Below are positions 1-9,019 of a stretch of 35,000 nucleotides of DNA, piece after piece. The position numbers and the translations under genes are program-made. Each line of letters opens with the position of its first letter. The stretch's first letter is position 1. The stretch comes from Prorocentrum cordatum (taxonomy: Eukaryota > Sar > Dinophyceae > Prorocentrales > Prorocentraceae). The stretch lies in contig CAUYUJ010001703.1 in assembly GCA_963575745.1 (NCBI GenBank), positions 1 through 35,000 on the forward strand. The letters are read 5' to 3'. A model generated the notes under the pieces. That model was not told the DNA's origin. It did no database searches and saw nothing but the letters and a program-made list of their open reading frames with translations.

Positions 1-181
<181 letters not shown>

Positions 182-249
182 GGTCTCTTGTTCCTGCGCG
201 GGGTGTCTAGAGAAACAACGAACCCCGCGTTGGATGTGGGGGGGCAACA

Positions 250-1100
250 TTTCGTGGTAGTTCAGCGCCACGAAACAACGTGGCTCTTACGTCCTGAGGT
301 TGCAGTGCTCCACCATAACAACATTCCTGGAACTTGAACACCACGAATCGACGTGACTGACGCGCCCTGGCAGCGGTAAATCGTGCCTGAAAGCATTGCC
401 TGGTACTTAAGTGCATACGAAACTGTAGAACGACTGCAGGCTCTCAGCGCGAATGGGCACGGCGCTACGACGAGAGCCGCATTATGCAAAGGATCCACCC
501 TCTACATTCCTGAAGCTGCCGAGCACTGTTACGAAGAACAGGTTAAACACCACCCACCTCCATCCTGGAAGGTCTTGCATGAGGACAGCACAACCCCCCC
601 ACCCCCACCCAGGGCACCCACCTCCGACCTGGTGGTCCAGGGTGCCCTGGGTGGCGGTGGGGGTGGGTTGTAAGAGCCGCGGGGCCCAAAAACACACCCC
701 CACCCCCACCCAGGGCACCCTGGATCGCCAGGTCGGAGGTGGGTGCCCTGGGTGGGGGTGGGGGTGGGTTGTGCTGTCCTCATTGCAAGCGGTTGCGACG
801 AAGGTGCGCGGCGCTAAAACGTGAGCCACAGGTTGAAAACCACCCGCCATCCGCCCCCGAAGCTGCAGCACGCGTTTAAAACACGTGTGCGAGGCGCTAA
901 ACCGCGAACCTCGTGCTGAACACGGCCCTGCATCCGTGAAGCTGCTACGAACGGTGGCATCGAAGGCGTGCGGCGCTGAGGCGAGTCACCTGGTATAGAG
1001 CAAGACCCGCTCTCCATCCTTGCAACTGCTGCAAACCTTTGAAACGAGCGAGATCAACAGTATAAACAGGACTCGCCCTCCATCTGAAAAACGATGGCAA
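250..1100. repeat. Degenerate tandem repeat, period about 80 bp
   Basis: A block containing GCGCTAAA-type and CATCC..GAAGCTGC-type motifs recurs with strong drift. The GCGCT core is seen at about 462, 811, 894 and 973, so the clearest period is 79-83 bp. The array is interrupted by the foldback at 573-787. No coding signal is convincing here. Confidence 0.55.
573..787. mobile_element. Nested foldback (MITE-like) element 1
   Basis: Two hairpins, about 589-672 and 691-772, each have C-rich/G-rich arms around CCCAGGGCACCC. The loop of the second is the reverse complement of the first, so the whole block is itself an inverted repeat. Its outer arms start GAGGACAGCACAACCC at 581 and end at 781 with the complement. 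Similarity extends outward to CTTGCA on both sides. The element interrupts the surrounding ~80-bp tandem repeat, which suggests insertion. No transposase is visible, so it would be non-autonomous. Confidence 0.7.
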
Positions 1101-1612
1101 ACGCAAACCGAACCATCGGATCTCAGGGGGGTGAAAATGATGAGAGAGAATCGGGTTGTCTGAATCGTTGATCGGCGACGGTAAAGCTCGGGCTTCGCCC
1201 CCGAATCAACAATCAGCCAAATTATAGCAAGACGTGGTGCCCGGGAAAAGGTCCAGACCTCCACGTTGCGAGACGTTCGGTACGTCGGAGTTCTGGGTCC
1301 CCTACGAATGCGGGCGTCGTGCTTGTCTGGGCGCGGGCGGGCCTCCTCCAATTCGGCCTCGCGGAAGCGGGCGCTGGGCCCCGGGCAGAATCACCGCTTG
1401 GACGGCTCTCCGTTGAGCAGGAGGCGGGCGCACGGAAGCCCCAGGGTCGTGGTCTCGGAGTCCGCGCCAAACCAAAGAATACAAAGGAGAAGCTTCTGCA
1501 GCACACTGGACATCGGACATCTGAGCCTGGGGCGCCGCTCTGAGTAGACCCACGAGTTCCGGACCCTGGTCGCCACGATCCATGGTCGGCCCTCGGGTCT
1601 CCGATGATGCCT
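1101..1612. other. Low-copy GC-rich stretch, no supported gene
   Basis: Frames are open on both strands for up to about 110 codons, as expected at this GC content. None shows a start context, splice sites or a recognisable domain. Confidence 0.5.
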
Positions 1613-1781
1613 CACCCCCAGCCAGGACACGCACTCCCGACATGGTGATCCAGGGGGCCCTGGCTGGGAGTGGGGGTGGTTCCTGTTGGGGCTCCCTGGG
1701 GTTTGGAAAACACTCTCACCTCCGCCAGGACCCCTGGATCACCAGGTCGGGAGTGGGCGTCCTGGCTGGGCTTGGGGTGGG
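1613..1781. mobile_element. Nested foldback element 2, same family as 573-787
   Basis: The hairpins at 1613-1679 and 1715-1781 have arms built on GCCAGGAC and GTCCTGGC. The loops CACTCCCGACATGGTGATCC and its near-complement show that the second hairpin is an inverted copy of the first. The loop core (CCGACCTGGTG.TCCAGGG) matches that of element 1, while the arms have diverged together. That pattern suggests the fold is maintained or the element repeatedly self-corrects. Confidence 0.7.
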
Positions 1782-2017
1782 TCGTGCTGCCCTCAAGGAG
1801 AGGCCGAGGGGCCACCAGGGAGCACCCGGCGGGGCGCAGCTGTCGGGAGAGCCCCCCCGGCCAGAGCCCGCAACAGAATCCAGAGGACGCCCTCGCCTCA
1901 CACGCCCGTTCCCGACTCCAGACCCAGGACGCCTGGATTGTTCCGCAACGTGGACTCGCAGAGGTTTCGACCCACTCCCCAGGACCAACTCGTCATCCTG
2001 ACGGCGCGGGGCCCGGC

Positions 2018-2220
2018 GAGGAGGAGGAGGAGGAGAAGGAGGAGGAGGAGGAGGAGGAGGAGGAGGGTGACGACGAAGGAGATCCAAGGGCTGCGTAGGA
2101 AGAGGAGGAAAAGGAGAGGAGGAGGAAAAGGAGAGGAGGAGGAGGAGGAGGAGGAGGAGGAGGAGGAGGAGGAGGAGGAGGAGGAGGGGGAGGAGGAGGA
2201 GGAGGAGGAGGAGGAGGAGA
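2018..2220. repeat. GGA trinucleotide tract
   Basis: Nearly pure GGA/GAG repeats with a short break at 2068-2110. The purine/pyrimidine strand asymmetry makes it triplex-prone. Frames here encode poly-Glu, poly-Arg or poly-Gly, and poly-Pro or poly-Leu on the other strand. They are not evidence of a gene. Confidence 0.95.
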
Positions 2221-2830
2221 ATGATCGACCAACTGCCCAGAGTGGTTTCTGTTGACGGCGCGGGGCCCCGCGAGGGCCCCCACGGGCCGAGCACAGAGCA
2301 GACGCTTCCCCGCCTCCCCTCTCTTCCGCGACGCGAGGGCGCCTTGGCCCGGCCCGGCCCGGATCTTCCGACCAGCCGACCTTGGCAGTACAGCCCGTCG
2401 CGGCGGCTGCTCCAGGCCATGCGGCCGCTGCACCTGGAGCACGGCGGCGGCGGCACCTCGTCCTCGAGCGCCTGGTTCGGCACGAGAAACATCCTGGGGC
2501 GTGGCACCGTCTGCGGGATCTCCGGCCTCTCCTCCTGCCGCAGCAAGATGTCGAGGCCTTTCACGTCAGAAGCGGCCTCCTGTGCCAGGCAGGGTTTTAC
2601 CCCTGACCGCCGCCTGGGGATCGGTCTTGGGGAACCTCGACAGGCGATGGACATGGATATGCCTGCCCCCCTGCCCCCACAGGGTCAACGTATACACTAG
2701 AACCACGTGCGCTACGCGCGCGTAAGTTCTACACATCTCCGAACACGCTGTGCGTGCGCATCGCCTGACGCGAAGCGGGAGCGCCTCATTCGAAGGACGG
2801 CTGCAGCCAAGTGTGTCAGAGGCCTGGCCT
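2221..2830. other. GC-rich low-copy stretch, no supported gene
   Basis: Long frames exist on both strands, including a minus-strand frame of about 310 codons that runs through the GGA tract. Composition is Arg/Pro/Ser-rich, with no domain, and the frame depends on low-complexity DNA. I see no confident coding region. Confidence 0.4.
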
Positions 2831-2839
2831 AATTAGGAA

Positions 2840-3440
2840 TATGTATGGGGTATCTTGGGGAACCTCTGTGATTCCCTTGGAACCAAGTTTGAAGCCTCTT
2901 CGGGCCATTTTCGGACCCGTCTGGGCTTCTCTCGGGGCCTTTGCGCAGGCTGTTTGGGGGCCTCTTGAGGGGCCTCCTGGGGCCCGCTTGCAGTATTGAA
3001 GCCTTCTTTGGACCTTCTTATGGCCGTTCTGGGCGCCTCTTGGGCAGTCTTGAGGCTCTCTGAGGCCGTCTTGGGACTCTCTTCTGGGTCAGTGGGGCCG
3101 TCTTGGGTTTTTGGGGGGCGGGGCGTCCGGGCCGTCGAGGGCGCTGTGGAAACCTGCGGGTCGTAAGTGTTGAAAATGCACGTTTTCATTCGGGCAGGGG
3201 ACGATTTGGGCTTCTGAGGGCCCTCTGGGGGGGCCTCATTTGGCCGTCTTGGGGAGCCCCTGTCCCACCTGGAACTATCTTGGCACATCTTGGAGCGGTC
3301 GCGGGGCTTCTGGGGCGGTCTCGAGCCCGTCCTGGCGGCCCCTGAGGCCGTCCAAAAATCCTCAGGGCCCCGCCCGGGAGCCCTCAGGCAGCCTGGGGCC
3401 CCCTTGCCACGCCTTGGCCGTGGTTCCGGGCCCGCCCCCG
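2840..3440. repeat. Degenerate CTTGGGGCC/GGCCTCTTGG repeat field
   Basis: Imperfect words of the type GGCCGTCTTGGG and GCCTCTTGGGG recur every 10-25 bases. The same family reappears at 7750-8120, 9020-9860 and, on the opposite strand, 8560-8645 and 30800-30965. Proteins translated from it are Pro/Arg/Lys-rich with no domain, so I call this dispersed repeat rather than coding DNA. Confidence 0.75.
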
Positions 3441-3465
3441 GCCTACTCCGAGATGACATGATGTG

Positions 3466-3506
3466 TACGTAGCACCCCGCAGATGCCGATAAGAGTGAGG
3501 GGGCGG
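3466..3506 (+). repeat. 40-base conserved motif, left copy
   Basis: The block starting TACGTAGCACCCCGCAG and ending AGAGTGAGGGGGCGG matches the reverse complement of 7541-7581 with about two differences. It sits at the outer edge of the inverted composite described under findings. Function unknown. The strong conservation contrasts with the drifting repeats around it. Confidence 0.85.
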
Positions 3507-3616
3507 TGGGGACGTCGGCAGTTTGCGAGACTCTGGAGAAGCCCGCCGCAAGCGCCAAAGTCTCACAAATTATGCAACGAGCCCGCCGCAGGCGCCGATT
3601 TTTTCGTTCAACCAAA

Positions 3617-3756
3617 GTGGGTAGGTCGCGGGTGGGTCGCGGGTGGGTTGCGGGTGGGTCGCGGGTGGGTCGCAAATGGGTCGTAGGAGGGTCGCGGGGT
3701 GGGTCACGGGTGGGTCGCGGGGTCGGTCGCGGGTTGGTCGCGGGTAGGTCGCGAAT
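3617..3756 (+). repeat. TGGGTCGCGGG minisatellite, first block
   Basis: Variants of GGGTGGGTCGCGGG repeat every 10-12 bases. Two copies of GCCCGCCGCAGGCGCC-like sequence (3541-3556, 3581-3596) precede it. The same array lies at 3918-4137, and in inverse orientation at 6366-6590. Confidence 0.93.
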
Positions 3757-3917
3757 GTAGAGGGCAGAAAGTCCACCCCATCAGAATCACCCCGACAAGC
3801 GAAGCCGTCTAGTAAACGCACACAAGGAATGAATCGAACAGGGCAGGACTGTTTAGTAAACGCCCAGGGCCGTTTGGTAAACGTCAATTGTCGGGTCCGG
3901 GTGTTTGTTCCTCCATT
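3757..3917. other. Unique spacer with short GTAAACG repeats
   Basis: This spacer separates two blocks of the same minisatellite. It contains three copies of a TAGTAAACG/TGGTAAACG word near 3810, 3854 and 3877. No coding potential is evident. Confidence 0.5.
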
Positions 3918-4137
3918 GAGGGTGGGTCGCGGGGTGGGTCGCGGGTGGGTCGCGGGGTGGGTCGCGGATGGGTCGCGGATGGGTCGCGGATGGGTCGCGG
4001 GGTGGGTCGCGGGTGGATCGCGGGGTGGGTCGCGGGGTGGTCGCGGGTGGGTTGCGGGTGGGTCGCGGGGTGGGCCGCGGGGTGGGTCGCGGGGTGGGTC
4101 GCGGGTTGGGTCGCGGCTGGGTCGCGGGTGGGACGAC
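3918..4137 (+). repeat. TGGGTCGCGGG minisatellite, second block
   Basis: About 20 copies of GGGTGGGTCGCGG with one-base indels. It runs directly into GACGACGACCACGACAAC and a CAA-rich tract (4143-4176). The inverse junction, TTG repeats then GTCGTCGTCCCACC, occurs at 6325-6372. Confidence 0.95.
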
Positions 4138-4142
4138 GACCA

Positions 4143-4176
4143 CGACAACAAACAACAACAGCAACAACAACAATCA
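4143..4176 (+). repeat. CAA trinucleotide tract
   Basis: Short CAA/CAG repeats abut the TGGGTCGCGGG array. They are the counterpart of the TTG repeats at 6325-6362. Confidence 0.85.
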
Positions 4177-4300
4177 GTTTAAGACTTTTCGCTCCTATCT
4201 GCTCACGTGGTAATCAATACGTATATCCCCAACCCTCGGTACCTGCCCTCGTCGTCTTCGATCGTACCCCCTTGTGGGCATATCTGGTCCAGGGTTTTGG

Positions 4301-4425
4301 CCCCCCCCCCCCCCCCGAATGCTGATGCCATTGGCCCCCCCCCCCCCCCCCCCGCGATGGTCCCCCCCGCCCCCCCCTGTGGGCGTGGCGTGGTGCTGCG
4401 CTGCGGTGCCCCCCTCCCCCCCCCT
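4301..4425 (+). repeat. Cluster of poly-C runs
   Basis: Four C runs of 8-15 bases lie within 125 bp, at about 4302, 4337, 4366 and 4410. Similar long C or G runs mark R1 (10110-10320), R2 (25190-25320) and 34625-34675. Length errors in sequencing are likely in such runs. Confidence 0.85.
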
Positions 4426-4457
4426 GTGGATGTGGTGTGGTGCTGTGGTGGTTCAGA

Positions 4458-4671
4458 GGTCGTCGTCGTCGTCGTCGTCGTCCTCGTCGTCCTCGTCGTC
4501 CTCGTCGTCCTCGTCGTCCTCGTCGTCCTCGTCGTCGTCGTCATCGTCGTCGTCGTCATCGTCGTCGTCGTCATCGTCGTCGTCGCCGTCGTCATCGTCG
4601 TCATCGTCGTCGTCGCCGCCGCCGCCGGCGTCGTCGCCGCGGCAGCCGTCGTTGTCGTCGTCGTCGTCGTG

Positions 4672-4702
<31 letters not shown>

Positions 4703-4712
4703 CCGTCAGCGC

Positions 4713-4773
<61 letters not shown>

Positions 4774-4790
4774 TTCGTCGTCGTCGTCTC
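4458..4790 (+). repeat. GTC trinucleotide tract
   Basis: About 110 codon-length units of GTC/CTC/GCC/ATC. It is open in most frames (poly-Val, poly-Ser, poly-Arg; poly-Asp or poly-Thr in reverse), which explains several apparently long frames. There is no flanking evidence of an exon. Confidence 0.95.
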
Positions 4791-4860
4791 TGGGACCATA
4801 CCATCTGGGGGGGGGGGCCGAGGAATCCTGGGACCATACCATCTGGGGGGGGGGGCCCGT
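4791..4860 (+). repeat. Tandem duplication of a 38-bp G-run unit
   Basis: TGGGACCATACCATCT followed by ten Gs occurs at 4791 and again at 4829. Confidence 0.85.
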
Positions 4861-5029
4861 GGGCCCTCGACCCTGGATCATAACTTCCCTACCTGCCACG
4901 TGTATGTAGTGCAGCCCCTAAAACAAGGGAAGAGAGGACGGGTGGACGGCAGAGGGAGAATAATGGAGCACGAGAGAAATTAGCAGAAGGGACATGCAGC
5001 AGAACAAATGTGGTAGAACCAGACGGGCA

Positions 5030-5178
5030 GATCGGGTGGGCAGACCCATAGCGGGCAGGTCGGGAAGGCAGGTCCAGGCAATGAGGTCGAGCAGGCTGGT
5101 TGCTGAAGCGGGGGTCCTACATGAATCGCGAGGAAGTCTCGAGCGATAGCGTAATTCCTAAGTAAATCGTGAGAAAAG
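5030..5178 (+). repeat. Left copy of a split direct repeat with ~40-bp units
   Basis: The GTCGAGC..GGCTGGT, GAAGCG.GGGTCCT and CGAGGAAGTCTCGAGC blocks here recur in the same order at 5640-5760. Two units of the ~41-bp repeat begin near 5125 and 5163. The array is then interrupted by the minisatellite at 5180-5640. Confidence 0.6.
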
Positions 5179-5179
5179 C

Positions 5180-5640
5180 CAGCGTGGGCCACGAAGGGCA
5201 TAGAATGCGAGGCCACAGAAGGCAGCGACGGGGCCGCTGAGGGCAGCACCGGGGCCACAAAGGGCGACAGCGGGGCCACAAAGGGCATGCAAATGGGGCC
5301 ACGGAGGGCGCGAGCGAGCGGGGGCCACGAAGGGCATTCGTATACGGGGCCAGAAAGGGCGACAGCGGAATGACTGAGGGCAGCGACGAGGCCACGAAGG
5401 GCAGCGATGGGACAACGAAGGGCGACAGCGGGGCTACGAAGGGCATGCGTATGGGGCCACGACGGGCGTGTGCGAGCGTGGGCCACGAAGGGCATATAAT
5501 GCGAAGCCACAAAAGGCAGCGACGGAACCACTGAGGGCAGCAACGGGGCCCTGAAGGGCAGCGAGCGAAAGCGATCGTGGAACCAGTAGGGGCAGCGAAG
5601 GGCATCGAAGGCGGGCGAAGGGCAGCAAGCGGCGACTGCA
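5180..5640 (+). repeat. GGCCACGAAGGGCAGCGAC minisatellite
   Basis: About 20 variants of GGGGCCACGAAGGGC(A/G)... are separated by 18-32 bases. On the minus strand it reads as the amino-acid repeat ALRGPxAxPS in several frames, which is typical of a frame-neutral minisatellite rather than a gene. It lies between two copies of another repeat and so may be an insertion or expansion inside it. Confidence 0.85.
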
Positions 5641-5995
5641 GTCATTGACGGGCTGGTCGGGCGGGCCAGCCCCGACGGGCGGGTCGAGCGGGCGGGTCGT
5701 TGAAGCGTGGGTCCTGCTTGAACCGCCAGGCAATATGTAGCGGGAGCGCGATTCCTGAGTGTCGAGGACCAGCATCTGAATAAATTGTGAGGAAATATAA
5801 AACGAAGCGGTTCGGTGGTAAATTGCGAGGAAGTCCCAATCGAGAACGCGATTCTGCAGCTAATTGTTAAGAAGTGTCAAGCGGGAGCCGCGATTCGGTT
5901 GTAAATTGCCAGGAAGTCCCGAGCGAGAGCGCGATTCTTCAGTACATTGTGAGGAAGTATCAGGCGGGAGCCGTTGTTCTTGTAAACCGGGGGCC
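5641..5995 (+). repeat. Tandem repeat, period about 41 bp
   Basis: The word AATTGYGAGGAAGTCC recurs at 5783, 5821, 5862, 5904 and 5945 (as CATTG), giving spacings of 38-42. GAGCGAGAGCGCGATTC follows in most units. It continues the units begun at 5125-5178. Confidence 0.8.
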
Positions 5996-6109
5996 AACGA
6001 CACAGTTTGAGCCTCAAGACGTTCCCTGATGAAAAGACAGGGTGCGAGCCCCGGGAGGGGCACTTCAATTGATAAATACAATTTTTTTCAGGAATGAGCG
6101 TTCAGCAAT

Positions 6110-6365
6110 CAAAGCAACAACAACACCAACAACAACAACACCACCACCAACAACAACGCAACAAGCAGAATTCTCACCACGAACCCCCGATTCAGCCACG
6201 CACCCAGGAACAATGAATGAACGTTCGGCCCCCTCACTCGGGTGTATATATCAGAGTGAGGGGGCCGAACGGTCATTCACTGTCCATGGGTGCGTGGCTG
6301 AAATGGGATTCCGCGGTGCGGATTCTCGTTGTTGTTGTTGTTTGTTGTTGTTGTTTGTTGTCGTC
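6110..6365. mobile_element. Foldback element with CAA/TTG ends
   Basis: A near-perfect inverted repeat is centred at about 6246. Arms of about 50 bp (6190-6240 and 6253-6304) contain CAGCCACGCACCCA, GAATGAACGTTCGG and CCCCCTCACTC. Outside them, CAA repeats on the left (6115-6175) and TTG repeats on the right (6325-6362) extend the symmetry. The loop is an AT-rich TGTATATATCA. There is no coding capacity. It looks like a MITE or foldback insertion. Confidence 0.8.
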
Positions 6366-6590
6366 GTCCCACCCGCGACCCACCCACGACCCACCCCGCG
6401 ACCCACCCCGCGACCCACCCGCGACCCACCCCGACCCACCCACCCCGCGACCCACCCCGCGACCCACCCCGCGACCCACCCCGCGACCCACCCCGCGACC
6501 CACCCGCGACCCACCCGCGACCCACCCGCGACCCACCCGCGACCCACCCCGCGACCCACCCGCGACCCACCTTCGACCCAAACCACGTTC
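6366..6590 (-). repeat. TGGGTCGCGGG minisatellite, inverted block
   Basis: The plus strand reads CCCGCGACCCACC, the reverse complement of the arrays at 3617-4137. It follows TTG repeats and GTCGTCGTC, an exact mirror of the 4130-4176 junction. Confidence 0.95.
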
Positions 6591-6905
6591 AAGGTACAAA
6601 CCACAATTTTCGGCGCCTGCGGCGGGTTTTTTTTGCATCCCTTCCAGGTGGAGAGCCCGCGGCCCGCCCCGCGACCAACTCTCGACCAACACCGCGACCC
6701 AAACCACGTTCAGGATACAAACCACATTTTTCGGCGCCTGCGGCGGGCATCTGTTGCATTCGTTTCAGGTGGAGAGCCCGCGGCCCACCCGCGACCACGT
6801 TCAGGGTACGAACCAATTTTTTCGGCGCCTGCGGCGGGCTGTTTTTGCATTCCTTCCCGGTGGAGGTGGAGAGCCCGCGACCCACCCGCGACCTAAACCA
6901 CGTTC
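6580..6905 (-). repeat. Three tandem units around CGGCGCCTGCGGCGGG
   Basis: Each unit, about 100-125 bp, carries AACCACGTTCA, then CGGCGCCTGCGGCGGG (6611, 6732, 6833), a T-run, TGCATYCSTT, and GGTGGAGAGCCCGCG. Two related motif copies sit at 3541-3596 in reverse orientation beside the other minisatellite, and further copies at 11263, 34836 and 34983. Confidence 0.85.
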
Positions 6906-7084
6906 ACTGAACAAACCAATGCCGCACAAGCGCGGTGGCGGATTTTTGCATGCCGTCTGAGCCCGCAACGACCTCTTGAAGCCCCGCGCATCCACACCAG
7001 CCCGTCCAGCAACTTTGCCCTGGCGAGTTGCCTTGATCAGAGAAGTCGGGGAGCATAAAGTGGAAAAAAGGATTGCGTTGCCGT

Positions 7085-7480
7085 TATCTTGGGAAAGGAG
7101 GGGGAGGCAGGAGGAGTAAACAGGGGACGAGGAGGACGCGGAAGAAGAGAGGATGTAAGGATAATGTGGAGAAAGAGGAGCAGGTGGACGAGGAGGGGGA
7201 GGGGGAGGAGGGGGAGGAGGAGCACGAGGAGGGGAAGGAGGGGGAGGAGGGGGAGGAGGATGTGGATGGACGACAATGGGAGGACGATGACGGAGGCCGA
7301 TGAGGGGGAGGACGACAATGGGAGGACGATGATGGAAGGACGAGGGGGGGGGAGGGAGGACGAGGAAGAAGAGGAGGCCGAGGTGGAGGAGGAGGATGAC
7401 GATGACGATGACGACGAGGACGAGGAAGAGAAGGAGGAGGAGGAGGAGGAGGAGGAGGAGGAGGAGGAGGAGAGCGTCAT
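7085..7480 (+). repeat. GGA/GAC-rich purine tract with internal duplication
   Basis: Mostly GGAGG/GAGGAG with GACGATGAC blocks. The word GACGACAATGGGAGGACGATGA is duplicated near 7270 and 7311. Frames are poly-Glu/Gly/Arg and probably noncoding. Confidence 0.88.
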
Positions 7481-7540
7481 CGACAGGGAAGGTGGGGGCC
7501 ACGAGGTCCCCCGGCTCGACGACGCCCGCGTCGCCCGCGC

Positions 7541-7581
7541 CCGCCCCCTCACTCTTATCCGCAACTGCGGGGTGCTACGTA
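7541..7581 (-). repeat. 40-base conserved motif, right (inverted) copy
   Basis: This is the reverse complement of 3466-3506. It abuts the TA microsatellite at 7579-7605, so the TACGTA end of the motif may be the anchor for TA expansion. Confidence 0.85.
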
Positions 7582-7605
7582 TATATATATATATATATAT
7601 ATATA
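7579..7605. repeat. TA microsatellite
   Basis: About 13 TA dinucleotides, directly adjoining the conserved 40-base motif. Confidence 0.93.
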
Positions 7606-7749
7606 CAAATATGCTAGAAATCCGCGCGCGCTTCGCGCACGCTTAGGATCTGGCGCAGTCCATGCTAACCACACAAGATCGGATGAGGACGGACATCACC
7701 CCGCAAGGGTCACACCATGTTGGAGCGTACTTCCTGGTGGATGCTCCAG

Positions 7750-8120
7750 AAGGCGCTAAAAACGGCTCCAGGAAGTCGGGCAGCCTAAGGGGGATGCCCG
7801 AGAACCCCAAAGAGCCTGGCACAACCATGCTGGGAGTCTTTTTGGGATGTCTTTGGGGGACGCTCTTGAAGACCTCTTGGGGGTTTCTGGGATGGCCTCT
7901 GGGGGGCCTCCCCGGGGCTCTTGGCACCTCGGCTTGAAATGTTGGTTTGGATCACCGCTATTGCCCCTGTCTTGGGGCCGTCTTGAGGGCCTCTTGGACC
8001 GTCGTGGCGGCATCTTCGGCCGTCTTGGCGCTCTCTTGTGTCGTATTCGGGCCGTCGCGAGGAACTGTTGGGCTGCCTTGGTGCTGTCTTGGGGACCTCT
8101 TCGGGAGTCTTGAAGCCTCA
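7750..8120. repeat. CTTGGGG-type degenerate repeats, second field
   Basis: Words such as GTCTTGGGGGC, CTCTTGGGGG and GGCCGTCTTG recur with the same texture as 2840-3440. A divider of the type CTTGAAATGTTGGTTT (7935) resembles dividers at 3170, 8520 and 9478. Confidence 0.75.
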
Positions 8121-8139
8121 GAAAGACAATCAACCATGA

Positions 8140-8459
8140 ATGAGGCCAAGAGAGGAAGGCGTAAAGGAGAGATGAGAAGGTGGGAGGAGGGAAAATGGAA
8201 ATGGGTGAGAAGGATGTGGAACGGGAGCTGGAGGAGAGCCAAGAACAATAGAAAGATCAACAAGAAAGGACAACGATGGATGAGGAAAACGGAAGTGCAC
8301 TCGCGGGCAAATTGGGTCAACCTTGAAAACATGGGTTGAAGGAATTCCCTTTGTTTTCAAGCTGGGCCTCCAGGGAGGAGGGAACATAACGCAGCGGGGA
8401 GGAGGCAGGAGAGGAAGGAGATAGATGTGGAACGGGAGACGGAGAGGAACCAACAGCAG

Positions 8460-8490
<31 letters not shown>

Positions 8491-9010
8491 CAACGCGAGC
8501 TGACAACGAGGTCGATCTTGAACAAAACGGATTTGAGGGCGCTGTCGTTTTTCAAGTTGGGCCTGGTGGCCCCCAAGGGCACCCAAGATCGTCCCAAGAG
8601 GCCTCCAAGAGGCCCCGACACGAGCTCTGGGGAAGCCCTCGAGAGACCAAAACATTGAAACACCAGGCGTGAAGGAGAAACGAAGAGAAAGGAAGAGGGA
8701 AAAGGACGCAACGGGGATGAAGAATGGAGGAGAGGAAGGGGAAGGACATGGAACGGCCGGGAGACACAGGGAACCAAGGGCAAAGGAGAGATCAAGGATA
8801 ACGAACAGAGAGGGGTGGGGGAGATAGAAACGCACGATGGGGGCGGAGAGATGAAAGTGTGAAGGAGAGACGAGGAAGAGTGAGGAGGGCAATCAGGCAG
8901 CAGCGGGGAGGATGGAGGAGGAGAGAAAAGAGAAGGATGTGGAACGGGAGACGGGGGAGAACCAATATCAAGAAAGAGAGATCGAAGCGAACGGACAGCG
9001 AGGGATGGGG
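8140..9010 (+). repeat. Purine-rich long-period repeat (GATGTGGAACGGGAG units)
   Basis: The word GATGTGGAACGGGAG, or a close variant, recurs at 8213, 8423, 8745 and 8936. Each copy is followed by GGAGA..AACCAA and then GAAAGAG/GATC words. A GA microsatellite fills 8459-8482 in the second unit. Two interposed segments (8330-8400, 8515-8645) contain CTTGGGG-family sequence in reverse orientation. Reading frames encode Arg/Glu/Lys-rich sequence without a domain. Confidence 0.7.
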
Positions 9011-9019
9011 AGCCTCGGC

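Noticed and set aside
1716-2654. Minus-strand frame of 312 codons
   Set aside because: It depends on the GGA tract (poly-Leu/Pro) and is otherwise Arg/Pro/Ser-rich without a domain.
2833-3675. Minus-strand Pro/Arg/Lys-rich frame of 280 codons
   Set aside because: It is generated by the degenerate CTTGGGG repeat family, which occurs in both orientations elsewhere with unrelated frames.
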